Assembly: GCF_011039075.1 (NCBI RefSeq)
Contig: NZ_JAAKEG010000003.1
Location: 99,836-163,835, forward strand
Direction: 5' to 3'
DNA from: Adlercreutzia sp. ZJ304
GTDB taxonomy: Bacteria; Actinomycetota; Coriobacteriia; Coriobacteriales; Eggerthellaceae
Length of the DNA stretch: 64,000 bases
Shown: piece after piece, positions 37,733 through 45,592 of the stretch
How positions within the stretch are numbered: the stretch's first letter is position 1
Layout of the letters: the number at the start of each line of letters is the position of its first letter
The notes under the pieces: generated by a model
What the model was told of the DNA's origin: nothing
The model's input: the letters and a program-made list of their open reading frames with translations, nothing else
The model's database searches: none
Position numbers and translations under genes: made by a program

Positions 37733-37764
37733 ATGGCTTATAGACAACAAGGAGGAAAAGCCAT
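37733..37764 (+). promoter_or_regulatory. Ribosome-binding site presented in a small hairpin
   Basis: ATGGCT (37733-37738) can pair with AGCCAT (37759-37764), with AAGGAGG in the loop. The layout is as before the locus A subunit (2920-2949), with an identical AGGAGGAAAAGCCATG. It sets the start at 37763 rather than the in-frame ATG 37700. Confidence 0.55.
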
Positions 37765-38506
37765 GAAGAAGACCACTAAGATTATGAGTACGCTGGCACT
37801 GTCTGCCGTACTGGCTATGGGTTGTGCCGTGCCTGCATTCGCAGAAGGTACTGGCGGTACAGATGGTGGCAGCACACCGAACTATGGCTCCAAGGTTGGC
37901 GCGGGCAAAACCCAGCTGAATAACACGAGCAAAAATGAAGAGGAAAATGCTGGCACTGTTACTAATGGCGCGGGCGCTGCTGTGACCGACATTAATCTGC
38001 GCACCACCACCGACCAGATCAACTGTATGCTGCCGCTTGAGATGACTGTAGCAGCCAAGACTCTTGGCGGTCCTATCATCTGCCCGAGCGCTGGTACTTA
38101 CGCCATCCAGAATAACGTTGAGACTGGTAGCCTCTACATTATTGGCATGAAGGCCGAGCTACAGGAAGGTTGGACCGCCTCAAATAAGAATGCTCTGCCG
38201 GGCGAGAACGAGAGCATATCCGCCACTGAGACCGGTCACGGCGCCGTCTACATGCAGGTGACTGCTAACTCTGATACCAAGGCGCTTACCGAGAACGAGC
38301 AATCATTCAAAGAATATACAGATATGGCATGGGCTGTTCCTGCTAAGGGTAGTCTAGCTCTCGATCTAAAAGGTCACGCATCTGCAATCACGGGCATTGC
38401 AACCGATGAGGCTGCTGGCGTTCAGTTGATGAAGGTGACTTACACCGTATCGGCTATGCATCCGAACAACGCCACCATACTCGCTAGCGAAGTGACGGCG
38501 GAATAG
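37763..38506 (+). CDS. Locus B gene 3: secreted subunit protein
   Basis: 247 aa. The signal peptide (MKKTTKIMSTLALSA to VPAFA, 27 residues) closely matches the locus A subunit leader. The mature protein contains INCMLPLEMTVAAKTLGG, IICPSAGTYAIQN and SLYIIGMKAEL, sharing the PSAGTY core but little else with its paralogue. An Asn/Thr-rich low-complexity stretch follows the leader. No anchor or membrane span. It is probably the abundant secreted component of the locus (inference from the strong ribosome-binding site and position). Confidence 0.8.
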   Translation: MKKTTKIMSTLALSAVLAMGCAVPAFAEGTGGTDGGSTPNYGSKVGAGKTQLNNTSKNEEENAGTVTNGAGAAVTDINLRTTTDQINCMLPLEMTVAAKTLGGPIICPSAGTYAIQNNVETGSLYIIGMKAELQEGWTASNKNALPGENESISATETGHGAVYMQVTANSDTKALTENEQSFKEYTDMAWAVPAKGSLALDLKGHASAITGIATDEAAGVQLMKVTYTVSAMHPNNATILASEVTAE

Positions 38507-38514
38507 TCTCTTAA

Positions 38515-39324
38515 ATGTCAAGACATTCGCGACAAGACGATACTAGACAACCTGTGGGGGCTGCATATCCTGCAGCCCCTAGCACCGCCGCGCCCAAAAG
38601 CTTCGGTATGAGAAACCCCTCTGTGCAGCCCGGTCAGGATGCGGTACATGCACAAGCTCAGACAGCAGCACGGCAGCAAGGGTATGGACAGCCGGGCTAC
38701 TATGGGCAAAGCTACGCTCAGCAAGGGTATGCCCAAACAGCCTACAACTACGATCCTCGCTATGCTCAGTACGTTCAAGCGAACTACGTGCCGCCTGCCA
38801 CGAGTGTAGCTGTCGAGAGCAAACGTAATAAGCGGGGAGTGGGCTTCTGGATAGGTATTGCAATAGCCATCTTGGCACTCGTAGCTGCTGTCTTTTTGGC
38901 ATACATGCTCTTCTTCGCAGAAAAACCGAGCAACCGAGCAGGTAGCTTGGGACAGCTTGAAGGGAAGAGTGAAGCCGAGATACAAGCCGAGCTGGACCGT
39001 ATTGTAGAGAAAGGCATGTTCAACATCTCTATTGCGAGTGTGGCGCAGTTTGCAAGCGGCACCGCAGAGGGCGACTTACGCATTGAAAACGTGCCGGGAA
39101 ATCCATATCTGATGCAGGTAACTATTACTCGTGACGACACGGGGGAAGTGATATACGAGAGCGGGATTTTGGAGCAGAACTACCACATACAGAAGGACGC
39201 GCTTAGCGTGGCGCTGCCCAAGGGTACCTATCTCTGCACCGCTACTTTCCACGCGCTTGACCCTAACACCGAGGAAGAGGTGGGAGTTGCAGCCGCGCAG
39301 ATAGTTATAGAGATTCTCTCGTGA
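38515..39324 (+). CDS. Locus B gene 4: second single-pass membrane accessory protein
   Basis: 269 aa. The long cytoplasmic N-terminus (1-105) is rich in Gln, Ala, Tyr and Gly (YGQPGYYGQSYAQQGYAQ). One span sits at about 109-134. The outer domain has GQLEGKSEAEIQAELDR, MFNISIASVAQF, IENVPGNPYLMQV and YESGILEQNYHIQ, clearly the counterpart of gene 4 of locus A. The gene starts 8 bases after the subunit gene. The prion-like cytoplasmic tail is shared in character, but not in sequence, with the locus A protein. Confidence 0.8.
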   Translation: MSRHSRQDDTRQPVGAAYPAAPSTAAPKSFGMRNPSVQPGQDAVHAQAQTAARQQGYGQPGYYGQSYAQQGYAQTAYNYDPRYAQYVQANYVPPATSVAVESKRNKRGVGFWIGIAIAILALVAAVFLAYMLFFAEKPSNRAGSLGQLEGKSEAEIQAELDRIVEKGMFNISIASVAQFASGTAEGDLRIENVPGNPYLMQVTITRDDTGEVIYESGILEQNYHIQKDALSVALPKGTYLCTATFHALDPNTEEEVGVAAAQIVIEILS

Positions 39325-39458
39325 TGATTCATATCGGGCAGAGAGCAGAATCCGTGACTGGGTTCGCTTTACGCCCGCTATGACAGTGAAGGGTGCGAAT
39401 GTACCCAAAGGGATGAAGAAACTGGGATAGGGCATTCGAAGGTAAAGGGATGAAGGCC

Positions 39459-42400
39459 ATGAAGACACTCATGAACAAGATGATAGCCTGTATATCGGCA
39501 GCAGCGCTTACATTGGGGCTGCTGCCGGCATCGGCAATAGCGCTTACGGAAAGCGACCTTATAGGGGAGAGCGCGACCTACACGGGCACGGGTACTCAAG
39601 AGGTATCGACCGACATCAACTTGGTGACATATGGTGGTCTTACTGTTGTCCCTGCAGATGAGCAGTTCCTCGAGGAAGACTATTCGACGGGCGCACCCAT
39701 AACGGTGTGGGTGTCGGGCGCTTCGAGTGCTGAGCAGGCACCATCCGGCACGTGGAAGTGGGCTCCTGCTGCCTACAAGAACAACGGCAATCCAGATTTT
39801 GAGAGTGCCTATGCGAAAGCGACCGTGCTTGCACCAGCATCCACCGATGGTGCCACATACGACACCGAGAGTCGTTGCTGGGCCTTCACGCATATACCGC
39901 GCGCAGACGGGCTTGCGCCGGATGCTACTTACTGGTACTGGTTAGATGTAGCGGATGGTTCAGGTCTTACCGCCTCTACTGCCCAGCAGGCGAAGGACGA
40001 TCCTTACGTGGTCGTGCGCGAGAGCGGGTATAAGCCCGGTCCTTTTTTAGACGGTCCATCCGGTGAGTGGACTTTCGCGCTAGCAGGTGTGGGTGTAGAC
40101 AAGATAGATGGGCATATCTTAGATACTAACGATGCTGCGGGTTCAATTAAGATAGGCTCGACTATCTACACGTCGCCCCTGTTCGCAACGGATTCCTCTT
40201 ACAAGGCACTTGTACAAGCTGCAGGTACCACTATGGCAACAGAAGGCGCTTGGAGTGTCTCTGTGCGCGACGTTGTTCCAGAAGAGGCAGATGCTTACAT
40301 TTCCGCTCCAATTATGGTGGCGATAAATGCAGCTGACATTGAATGGCCTGAAGGCGCAACTGCGCCTATTCCCGGCACTAGTTTTGAAGTGCTACGCATA
40401 GACCCTACAACTAGCAAAGTTATAAAGCTTTCAAGCGATGCTGCTTATGGTCTTACTTATCACGAAAGCGGGCTTATCACTTTCTATGTGTCCGATTCCG
40501 GCAAAACTGGAGACATTGGCACGTATTCGCTTGCTATTGCCCAAACTAGCCAAGATGCCAACCGTGCGTTCGAAATAGCAACAAGTGCAGGCGAAAATGG
40601 CACCATATCTGGTGGCGGAAGCTATGCATACGGTACTGCTCCAACCTTCACATTTGAACCTACCACCCAAGGATATGAAACGGACACGCTTACCCTTTCC
40701 ATTTATTCGAAAAAAGGCGACTCTGCTCCAAAAAAGACCGTCAACATTAAGAATAAAAATGCCTCCGAGGGCGACAGTTCGTATGGCACATGGGAAGGCA
40801 ACTCGTACACGCTGCCTGCTACATTTAATGAAAACAAAGACGAACCCTATGCAGTCTTGACAGTTGCGTTCAAATATAAACAAGACACAGACCCTGAAAC
40901 GCCGGTCAAACTAACGGTGAAAGCTACAGGGCCCGGTAGCGTTTATGTGGGAAGCAATTTGCCCGAGACATGCGTAAGTGAAGCTGAAAAGGTTTTCACC
41001 ACGGGTCAGACTTATGGCACTTACACTTTAGAGAAAAACAAAGCGGTAGACCTGATATTTGCATCAGATACTAATGCGCGCGTAAAAAGTCTAACTATTG
41101 CAGGGCAGAATTTTGAGGGCATAGATGCAAGCTATCAGATATCTAAGCTAACTGAGGATACAGTTGTTGAAGTTGTATTTGAATACGGCACTATTGTGGT
41201 GCCAGATCACACTGTAAGTGCAGTTTATGACAAAACTAAGGCGCGCGTGGGTTTCGGGGAAACTTCTACCACGTGGGCGGATTCGACAACTGTTGCCGAT
41301 AAGGGTTCTGTAACTATGCTTGTGCGACCGCTAAGTGGTTTTGCGGTTGAAAGTGCAAAATTGTTCTACGGCGATGTTGAAGGAGCGGATGTAACAGAGG
41401 CTGCCAAAGCTGGTCTGATTCAAATTGACAATGTTGTACGCGATACGCAGGTGCGTTTCACCTTCGCCACTCTTGAAGCCAGTTTTACGCTTTCAACTGT
41501 TGTGCCGGGTTCTACTGTGAAAGACGCATCGGGCAAAGTGCTTGCGGCGGGCGCTGCACTAACTGCAAGTGGAGAGGCAGATGCAACACTGACAATTGTG
41601 CTTGATGCGGGCAAAACGCTTGATATGAACTCGGTCAAACTGACAGGTAGTGCGGGCGCTGTTAGCCCACAAATTGCAGGACCTTCTACAGTAGGAGGCA
41701 AGCAAGAATATAGCGTTACTGTAAGTTATCAAAACGTGGCAGATGCAGGTGCAGGCGCAACTCTTAGCTACGCGCTTAAAGATGGCGGATCTACTGGTTC
41801 TGATAATCCGCCGACTCCAGCAGATCCTGAACTGCCCGGCGGTACCACTTTGCCGGGCAACAACGGCGATGGCAAACTTGAGGGTGGCTCGGTTGTTGCA
41901 GCCGATACCAATGGCGATGGCAAAGCCGACAGCGTAGCCTATGTACCCGAAGAAGATAATGGTGTAGTTGACACTATCGTAGTTGATGGAGTTACGGTAC
42001 TAGATGAGTGGGGCGTAGAGCTTAAAGATACAATGGATGGTCCGGATTCATCAGGCATTTTGACTGATCCGGCTACGGGAGTCCGCTTTGACACAACAAC
42101 CGGTGAATACATTACGCCAGATGGTAATCGCTACACAGTAAATGCGGAAGCCGGGCAAGTAACAATTACGTCATCCGATCGCGACTTAAAGCCCACCGGG
42201 TCGTTTGCTACAACACTTAATCTAACTGTAAATGTAGTGCCTAAGGTGGAGGCAAGCGATGGCGGCAGCGTGCTGCCTGCAGGCGTGTTTACATGGAAGC
42301 GTAATCTGCCATTGATTATTATATCTGCTCCCGAAAATGGCAAATGGCTGAACACTCTTGAGGTAGATGGCGTTGAATGGGAACATGTTCCAGCAACGCA

Positions 42401-43142
42401 GAGCCATGTTGATCAGCTTAATAATACGCTTGCAACTATAGATTATCTGAACGGTGCCACGAAAAGTCGCATGCGCAACGTTTCTAGGCAAACAGACCTT
42501 ATGCCGGCTGTTCAAAATGTAAATAATACAGTTACGCTGCAGCGTACAATAGCGGCGCTTACTGGGGCTGAGGTTGCGCATGCAGCGCCCGACAACATTG
42601 TTCTTACCGAGGGTATGCGGGCGGCTGTTGTTCCAGCAGATTATTTCACTGGCAATAATCCCAGCGTTTCTGTTCGTGCCGATTTTGGGGAGCGCGAATA
42701 CAACATAAGTGCGCGTATTGATGGTGGGCATGGTCGCATTGCGGGCACTTCATCGTCGGATGAAACTTTCACGGTGAAGTATTTGCAAGCTGGAAGTTCG
42801 TACACATTAAACTATGAGGCTGACAATGGATATCGTGTAGTGGGTGTTACCGACAATGGCGTGGCAGCTACTGGTTTCACGCAGACGTCATATAAAGTGA
42901 ACAACATAGCCGACGACCACGAGATTGTAGTAACCATAAAGCCCGTTAGCGCCCTTCCTGCAGGTGCGACAGATCCGGTATCGCGCACAATTAGACGTTT
43001 AACCAGCCTTGCTCAGACGGGCGACTTAAATCTGCCCGGTATGGTGGGCTTGCTAGGAATTGCTTGTGCTGCCGTGGGTGTTGTGGTTATTTCTTCTAGC
43101 AGGCGCAAAGAAAGTAAAACTGCCATTCATGCCGAAAAATAG
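39459..43142 (+). CDS. Locus B gene 5: large LAQTG cell-wall protein
   Basis: 1227 aa from ATG 39459; this start aligns with the locus A giant (MKTLMNKMIACI against MKSLKHKILACI) and has AAAGGG at correct spacing, whereas ATG 39450 does not. A signal peptide ends near ASAIA. The middle has beta-rich InlB-like modules and a DTNGDGKAD motif that fits a calcium-binding loop. The tail is LAQTG (about 1184), hydrophobic LLGIACAAVGVVVI and basic SSSRRKESK, a sortase-type signal nearly identical to that of locus A. Likely a wall-anchored stalk or scaffold (inference). A strong terminator follows. Confidence 0.85.
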   Translation: MKTLMNKMIACISAAALTLGLLPASAIALTESDLIGESATYTGTGTQEVSTDINLVTYGGLTVVPADEQFLEEDYSTGAPITVWVSGASSAEQAPSGTWKWAPAAYKNNGNPDFESAYAKATVLAPASTDGATYDTESRCWAFTHIPRADGLAPDATYWYWLDVADGSGLTASTAQQAKDDPYVVVRESGYKPGPFLDGPSGEWTFALAGVGVDKIDGHILDTNDAAGSIKIGSTIYTSPLFATDSSYKALVQAAGTTMATEGAWSVSVRDVVPEEADAYISAPIMVAINAADIEWPEGATAPIPGTSFEVLRIDPTTSKVIKLSSDAAYGLTYHESGLITFYVSDSGKTGDIGTYSLAIAQTSQDANRAFEIATSAGENGTISGGGSYAYGTAPTFTFEPTTQGYETDTLTLSIYSKKGDSAPKKTVNIKNKNASEGDSSYGTWEGNSYTLPATFNENKDEPYAVLTVAFKYKQDTDPETPVKLTVKATGPGSVYVGSNLPETCVSEAEKVFTTGQTYGTYTLEKNKAVDLIFASDTNARVKSLTIAGQNFEGIDASYQISKLTEDTVVEVVFEYGTIVVPDHTVSAVYDKTKARVGFGETSTTWADSTTVADKGSVTMLVRPLSGFAVESAKLFYGDVEGADVTEAAKAGLIQIDNVVRDTQVRFTFATLEASFTLSTVVPGSTVKDASGKVLAAGAALTASGEADATLTIVLDAGKTLDMNSVKLTGSAGAVSPQIAGPSTVGGKQEYSVTVSYQNVADAGAGATLSYALKDGGSTGSDNPPTPADPELPGGTTLPGNNGDGKLEGGSVVAADTNGDGKADSVAYVPEEDNGVVDTIVVDGVTVLDEWGVELKDTMDGPDSSGILTDPATGVRFDTTTGEYITPDGNRYTVNAEAGQVTITSSDRDLKPTGSFATTLNLTVNVVPKVEASDGGSVLPAGVFTWKRNLPLIIISAPENGKWLNTLEVDGVEWEHVPATQSHVDQLNNTLATIDYLNGATKSRMRNVSRQTDLMPAVQNVNNTVTLQRTIAALTGAEVAHAAPDNIVLTEGMRAAVVPADYFTGNNPSVSVRADFGEREYNISARIDGGHGRIAGTSSSDETFTVKYLQAGSSYTLNYEADNGYRVVGVTDNGVAATGFTQTSYKVNNIADDHEIVVTIKPVSALPAGATDPVSRTIRRLTSLAQTGDLNLPGMVGLLGIACAAVGVVVISSSRRKESKTAIHAEK

Positions 43143-43168
43143 GGAAGCAAGAATAAACTGGTAAAAAA

Positions 43169-43202
43169 GGCGAGACGCGAGACTATCAAGTCTCGCCTTT
43201 TT
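43169..43202. terminator. Bidirectional terminator between locus B and yoeB
   Basis: GGCGAGAC pairs with GTCTCGCC over a 13-nt loop, flanked by six A on the left and five T on the right. It can end transcripts from both the wall-protein gene and the convergent toxin gene. Confidence 0.85.
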
Positions 43203-43455
43203 AGTAATGATCTTTGCAAGATAAGATCCATATATTGCTGTCTTGAATTGTGTAGATCAATCTATTTGTAGCATCTATTCTGCGCGACCAGCAGCCGCTA
43301 AGTCCGAATTTCAATGGTTCGGGTTTGCCAATTCCAGAAAATGGATCGCGTTCCATATCTTTTATAAGTGTATTTATGCGTTTCAGCGTCTTTTTGTCTT
43401 GCGATTCCCAATATAAATAATCGTTCCAAGCGTCATCGGAAAATACTTTATGCAT
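43201..43455 (-). CDS. yoeB: YoeB-family mRNA interferase toxin
   Basis: 84 aa, the normal size. FSDDAWNDYLYWESQDKKTL, IKDMERDPFSGIGKPEPLK, WSRRIDATNRLIY and the end SCKDHY are typical. Catalytic residues match E. coli numbering: Glu46, Arg65, His83, Tyr84. YoeB cleaves mRNA on the ribosome. It overlaps the antitoxin gene by 8 bases and converges on the locus B terminator. Confidence 0.93.
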   Translation of the reverse strand: MHKVFSDDAWNDYLYWESQDKKTLKRINTLIKDMERDPFSGIGKPEPLKFGLSGCWSRRIDATNRLIYTIQDSNIWILSCKDHY

Positions 43456-43705
43456 TTAGCAGCTCCTGCTGAATGCCGTTTCCGCTGCGAATTTGCTGCA
43501 ATCCACGAAGTATTTTATTGTGAAGCTCCGGATTTTCGTATATGCGGATAGTTTCCATTAGTGAATCATAATCGCGAGCATTCATAACCACTACATTTTC
43601 GGTTTCATCGCGATTTGTTACAAGCAAGCTTTCTGCGTTATCTCTACAGCGTTGTATTTCCGATTTCAAATCTTTGCGAAAATTGCTATATGTTATCGTC
43701 CGCAT
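43448..43705 (-). CDS. yefM: YefM-family antitoxin
   Basis: 85 aa from ATG 43705, preceded by GGAGG; a longer in-frame start at 43762 lies inside the operator and is rejected. The N-terminus RTITYSNFRKDLKSEI and VVMNARDYDSLMETI match the Phd/YefM DNA-binding fold. The C-terminal region binds and neutralises YoeB. The protein should repress its own operon through the palindrome just upstream. Confidence 0.9.
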   Translation of the reverse strand: MRTITYSNFRKDLKSEIQRCRDNAESLLVTNRDETENVVVMNARDYDSLMETIRIYENPELHNKILRGLQQIRSGNGIQQELLNA

Positions 43706-43717
43706 GTTAGCCTCCGT

Positions 43718-43741
43718 ACTTGTACAATAATTTGTACAAGT
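43718..43741. promoter_or_regulatory. Probable YefM operator
   Basis: Ten-base arms ACTTGTACAA and TTGTACAAGT flank TAAT. Each arm contains TGTACA, the core recognised by E. coli YefM, and the two cores are 12 bp apart centre to centre. It sits directly upstream of the antitoxin ribosome-binding site. Confidence 0.75.
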
Positions 43742-43785
43742 ATATGACTTTATACCTTGCAAATCAATATAATTGGCGGTATCAC

Positions 43786-43810
43786 AGTGAAGGCTGCGCA
43801 GTTTTCGAAC
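43786..43810 (-). repeat. Remnant of the conserved-loop hairpin family
   Basis: On the minus strand this reads GTTCGAAAACTGCGCAGCCT then TCACT, close to the loop of copy 3 at 28352-28413. The flanking arms no longer pair well, so it is a decayed copy. Confidence 0.5.
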
Positions 43811-43945
43811 CCTACCGTTCCGATTTTATATATTCGTTATATGTCAAGTTACCTTATTGCCAATTTGTAAAATTCCAATGCTGAATCGGCGGGCAAGTTG
43901 GGCTTTGTTAAAATGTTGCAAATTAATTATGTATAGGAGAAAAAT

Positions 43946-45301
43946 ATGTCTTTACCTGCGTCAGACCTTACGAAACAACCTGATAACCGCACCACTATGC
44001 AGCTTGGAAAAGTGTTGCCCCGCACAGCAGAAGTGCGCGACGACCATCTATTTATTGGTGGGGTTGATATGGTGAACCTTGTTGAAGAACAGGGTAGTGC
44101 GCTTTATGTTTTTGATGAAGCCGACCTGCGCTGGCGCATGGCAGAATACATACGCGCATTCCGCAGCCGCTATGAAAATTCCGATGTTATATACGCCAGC
44201 AAGGCGTTTCTGAATAAAGCAGTTCTGCGAATAGTGGCTGACGAGGGGCTTTGCTTGGATGTGTCGGGCGGCGGCGAATTAGCGTGTGCGCAGTTCGCAA
44301 ATTTCCCTACTGACCGCATTTTTATGCATGGCAACAACAAAACACCGACCGAGCTGGAAGAAGCTATGCGTGCTGGCGTAGGTCGCATAGTTGTCGATAG
44401 CCGTATAGAACTTGCGCGTGTAAGCGAAATAGCTGGTCGTTTAGGCATTGTGCAAGACATATATATGCGCATAACACCGGGCGTAGAAGCCGACACGCAT
44501 GAATACATTCGCACGGGTTGCGAAGACTCGAAGTTTGGCTTCACTATGCTGGATGATTTTGCATACACATGTGTGGGTACTGCGCTTGAAGCCGCCAATG
44601 TGCGCCTTGTGGGGCTGCATTGTCATATTGGGTCGCAAATATTTGCGTTGCATTCGTTCCGTGAAGCTGCCGAGGTTATGGTTGATTTCATGGCGCGCAT
44701 TCGCGACGGTTACGGGCACACCATAGCCGAACTAGATTTGGGCGGTGGTCTTGGCATTGCCTATACTGCTGACGACAATCCGCCTTCAATAGATGAATTT
44801 GCCGAAGTTACCTGCGACGCGGTACGAAAGGCGTGCGAAAAGCGAAATTTGCCGTTGCCGCGCCTTTTGGTAGAGCCCGGGCGCAGCCTTGTAGCCAATG
44901 CGGGTGTCACCTTATATACAGTTGGAATTTTGAAGACGCTTCCCGGCATTCGTAAGTATGTGGCTGTGGATGGCGGCATGAGCGACAATATACGCACCGC
45001 GCTATATCACGCCAGCTACGAACCTACTATTGCCAATAAGGCCGGTCAGCCGCGAACTGAAATAGTTACGCTTTGTGGCAAGCATTGCGAAAGTGGCGAC
45101 GCTGTCGTAGTTGACATGCCTCTACAGCAAGCCGAATTGGGCGATGTGGTGTGCGTGTTTGGTACAGGTGCATACTGTGCCACTATGGCAAGCAATTACA
45201 ACGGGCAACCACGTCCCGCAATTGTGTTTGTGGCTGACGGACAGGCACGGGTTACTACACGCCGCGAAACCTACGAAGACTTGTATTCTCGCGATTTGTA
45301 A
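43946..45301 (+). CDS. lysA: Diaminopimelate decarboxylase
   Basis: 451 aa; TAGGAG lies 8 bases before the ATG. It decarboxylates meso-diaminopimelate to lysine using PLP. Signatures are IYASKAFLNKAV (PLP lysine), GLHCHIGSQI, LGGGLGIAY, EPGRSLVANAG and the active-site CGKHCESGD. A normal length for the family. hom follows after an intergenic MITE-like element, so two aspartate-family amino-acid genes are adjacent. No lysine riboswitch is visible upstream. Confidence 0.95.
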   Translation: MSLPASDLTKQPDNRTTMQLGKVLPRTAEVRDDHLFIGGVDMVNLVEEQGSALYVFDEADLRWRMAEYIRAFRSRYENSDVIYASKAFLNKAVLRIVADEGLCLDVSGGGELACAQFANFPTDRIFMHGNNKTPTELEEAMRAGVGRIVVDSRIELARVSEIAGRLGIVQDIYMRITPGVEADTHEYIRTGCEDSKFGFTMLDDFAYTCVGTALEAANVRLVGLHCHIGSQIFALHSFREAAEVMVDFMARIRDGYGHTIAELDLGGGLGIAYTADDNPPSIDEFAEVTCDAVRKACEKRNLPLPRLLVEPGRSLVANAGVTLYTVGILKTLPGIRKYVAVDGGMSDNIRTALYHASYEPTIANKAGQPRTEIVTLCGKHCESGDAVVVDMPLQQAELGDVVCVFGTGAYCATMASNYNGQPRPAIVFVADGQARVTTRRETYEDLYSRDL

Positions 45302-45317
45302 AAAATTTCAGCTTTAG

Positions 45318-45460
45318 TGGTCAAAACTTTCGACTTTCCATGGTGAAAGACGCGAAATTCTGCCTACTAGCGCACTGGCATCTCCTGTTTGCCCAGTGTT
45401 CTCCACATTTGGGGTAGGATATGTGGCATTGCGACCATGGAAAGTCGGAAGTTTTGACCA
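45318..45460 (+). mobile_element. 143-bp MITE-like inverted-repeat element, copy 3
   Basis: The ends pair over about 27 bp (TGGTCAAAACTTTCGACTTT to the matching right arm) with one mismatch. The core TTTGCCCAGTGTTCTCCACA is shared with copies 1 and 2; the segment after it differs. It starts 17 bases after the lysA stop, inside the lysA-hom gap. Confidence 0.65.
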
Positions 45461-45592
45461 TTTTCCCCCAAAAAAATTGCCCGCCACCCATAATGAGGTG
45501 CATGGCGCAAGAAATAGGGTGCAATAAGTTTGCCTGCGCATAGTTCCGCTATACTGGTATAACGCATTTTAGTAAGCTGCATTGGAGAATTC

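Noticed and set aside
43763..43945. Lysine riboswitch upstream of lysA
   Set aside because: None of the conserved riboswitch segments is visible; the region holds only a hairpin-family remnant and AT-rich sequence.
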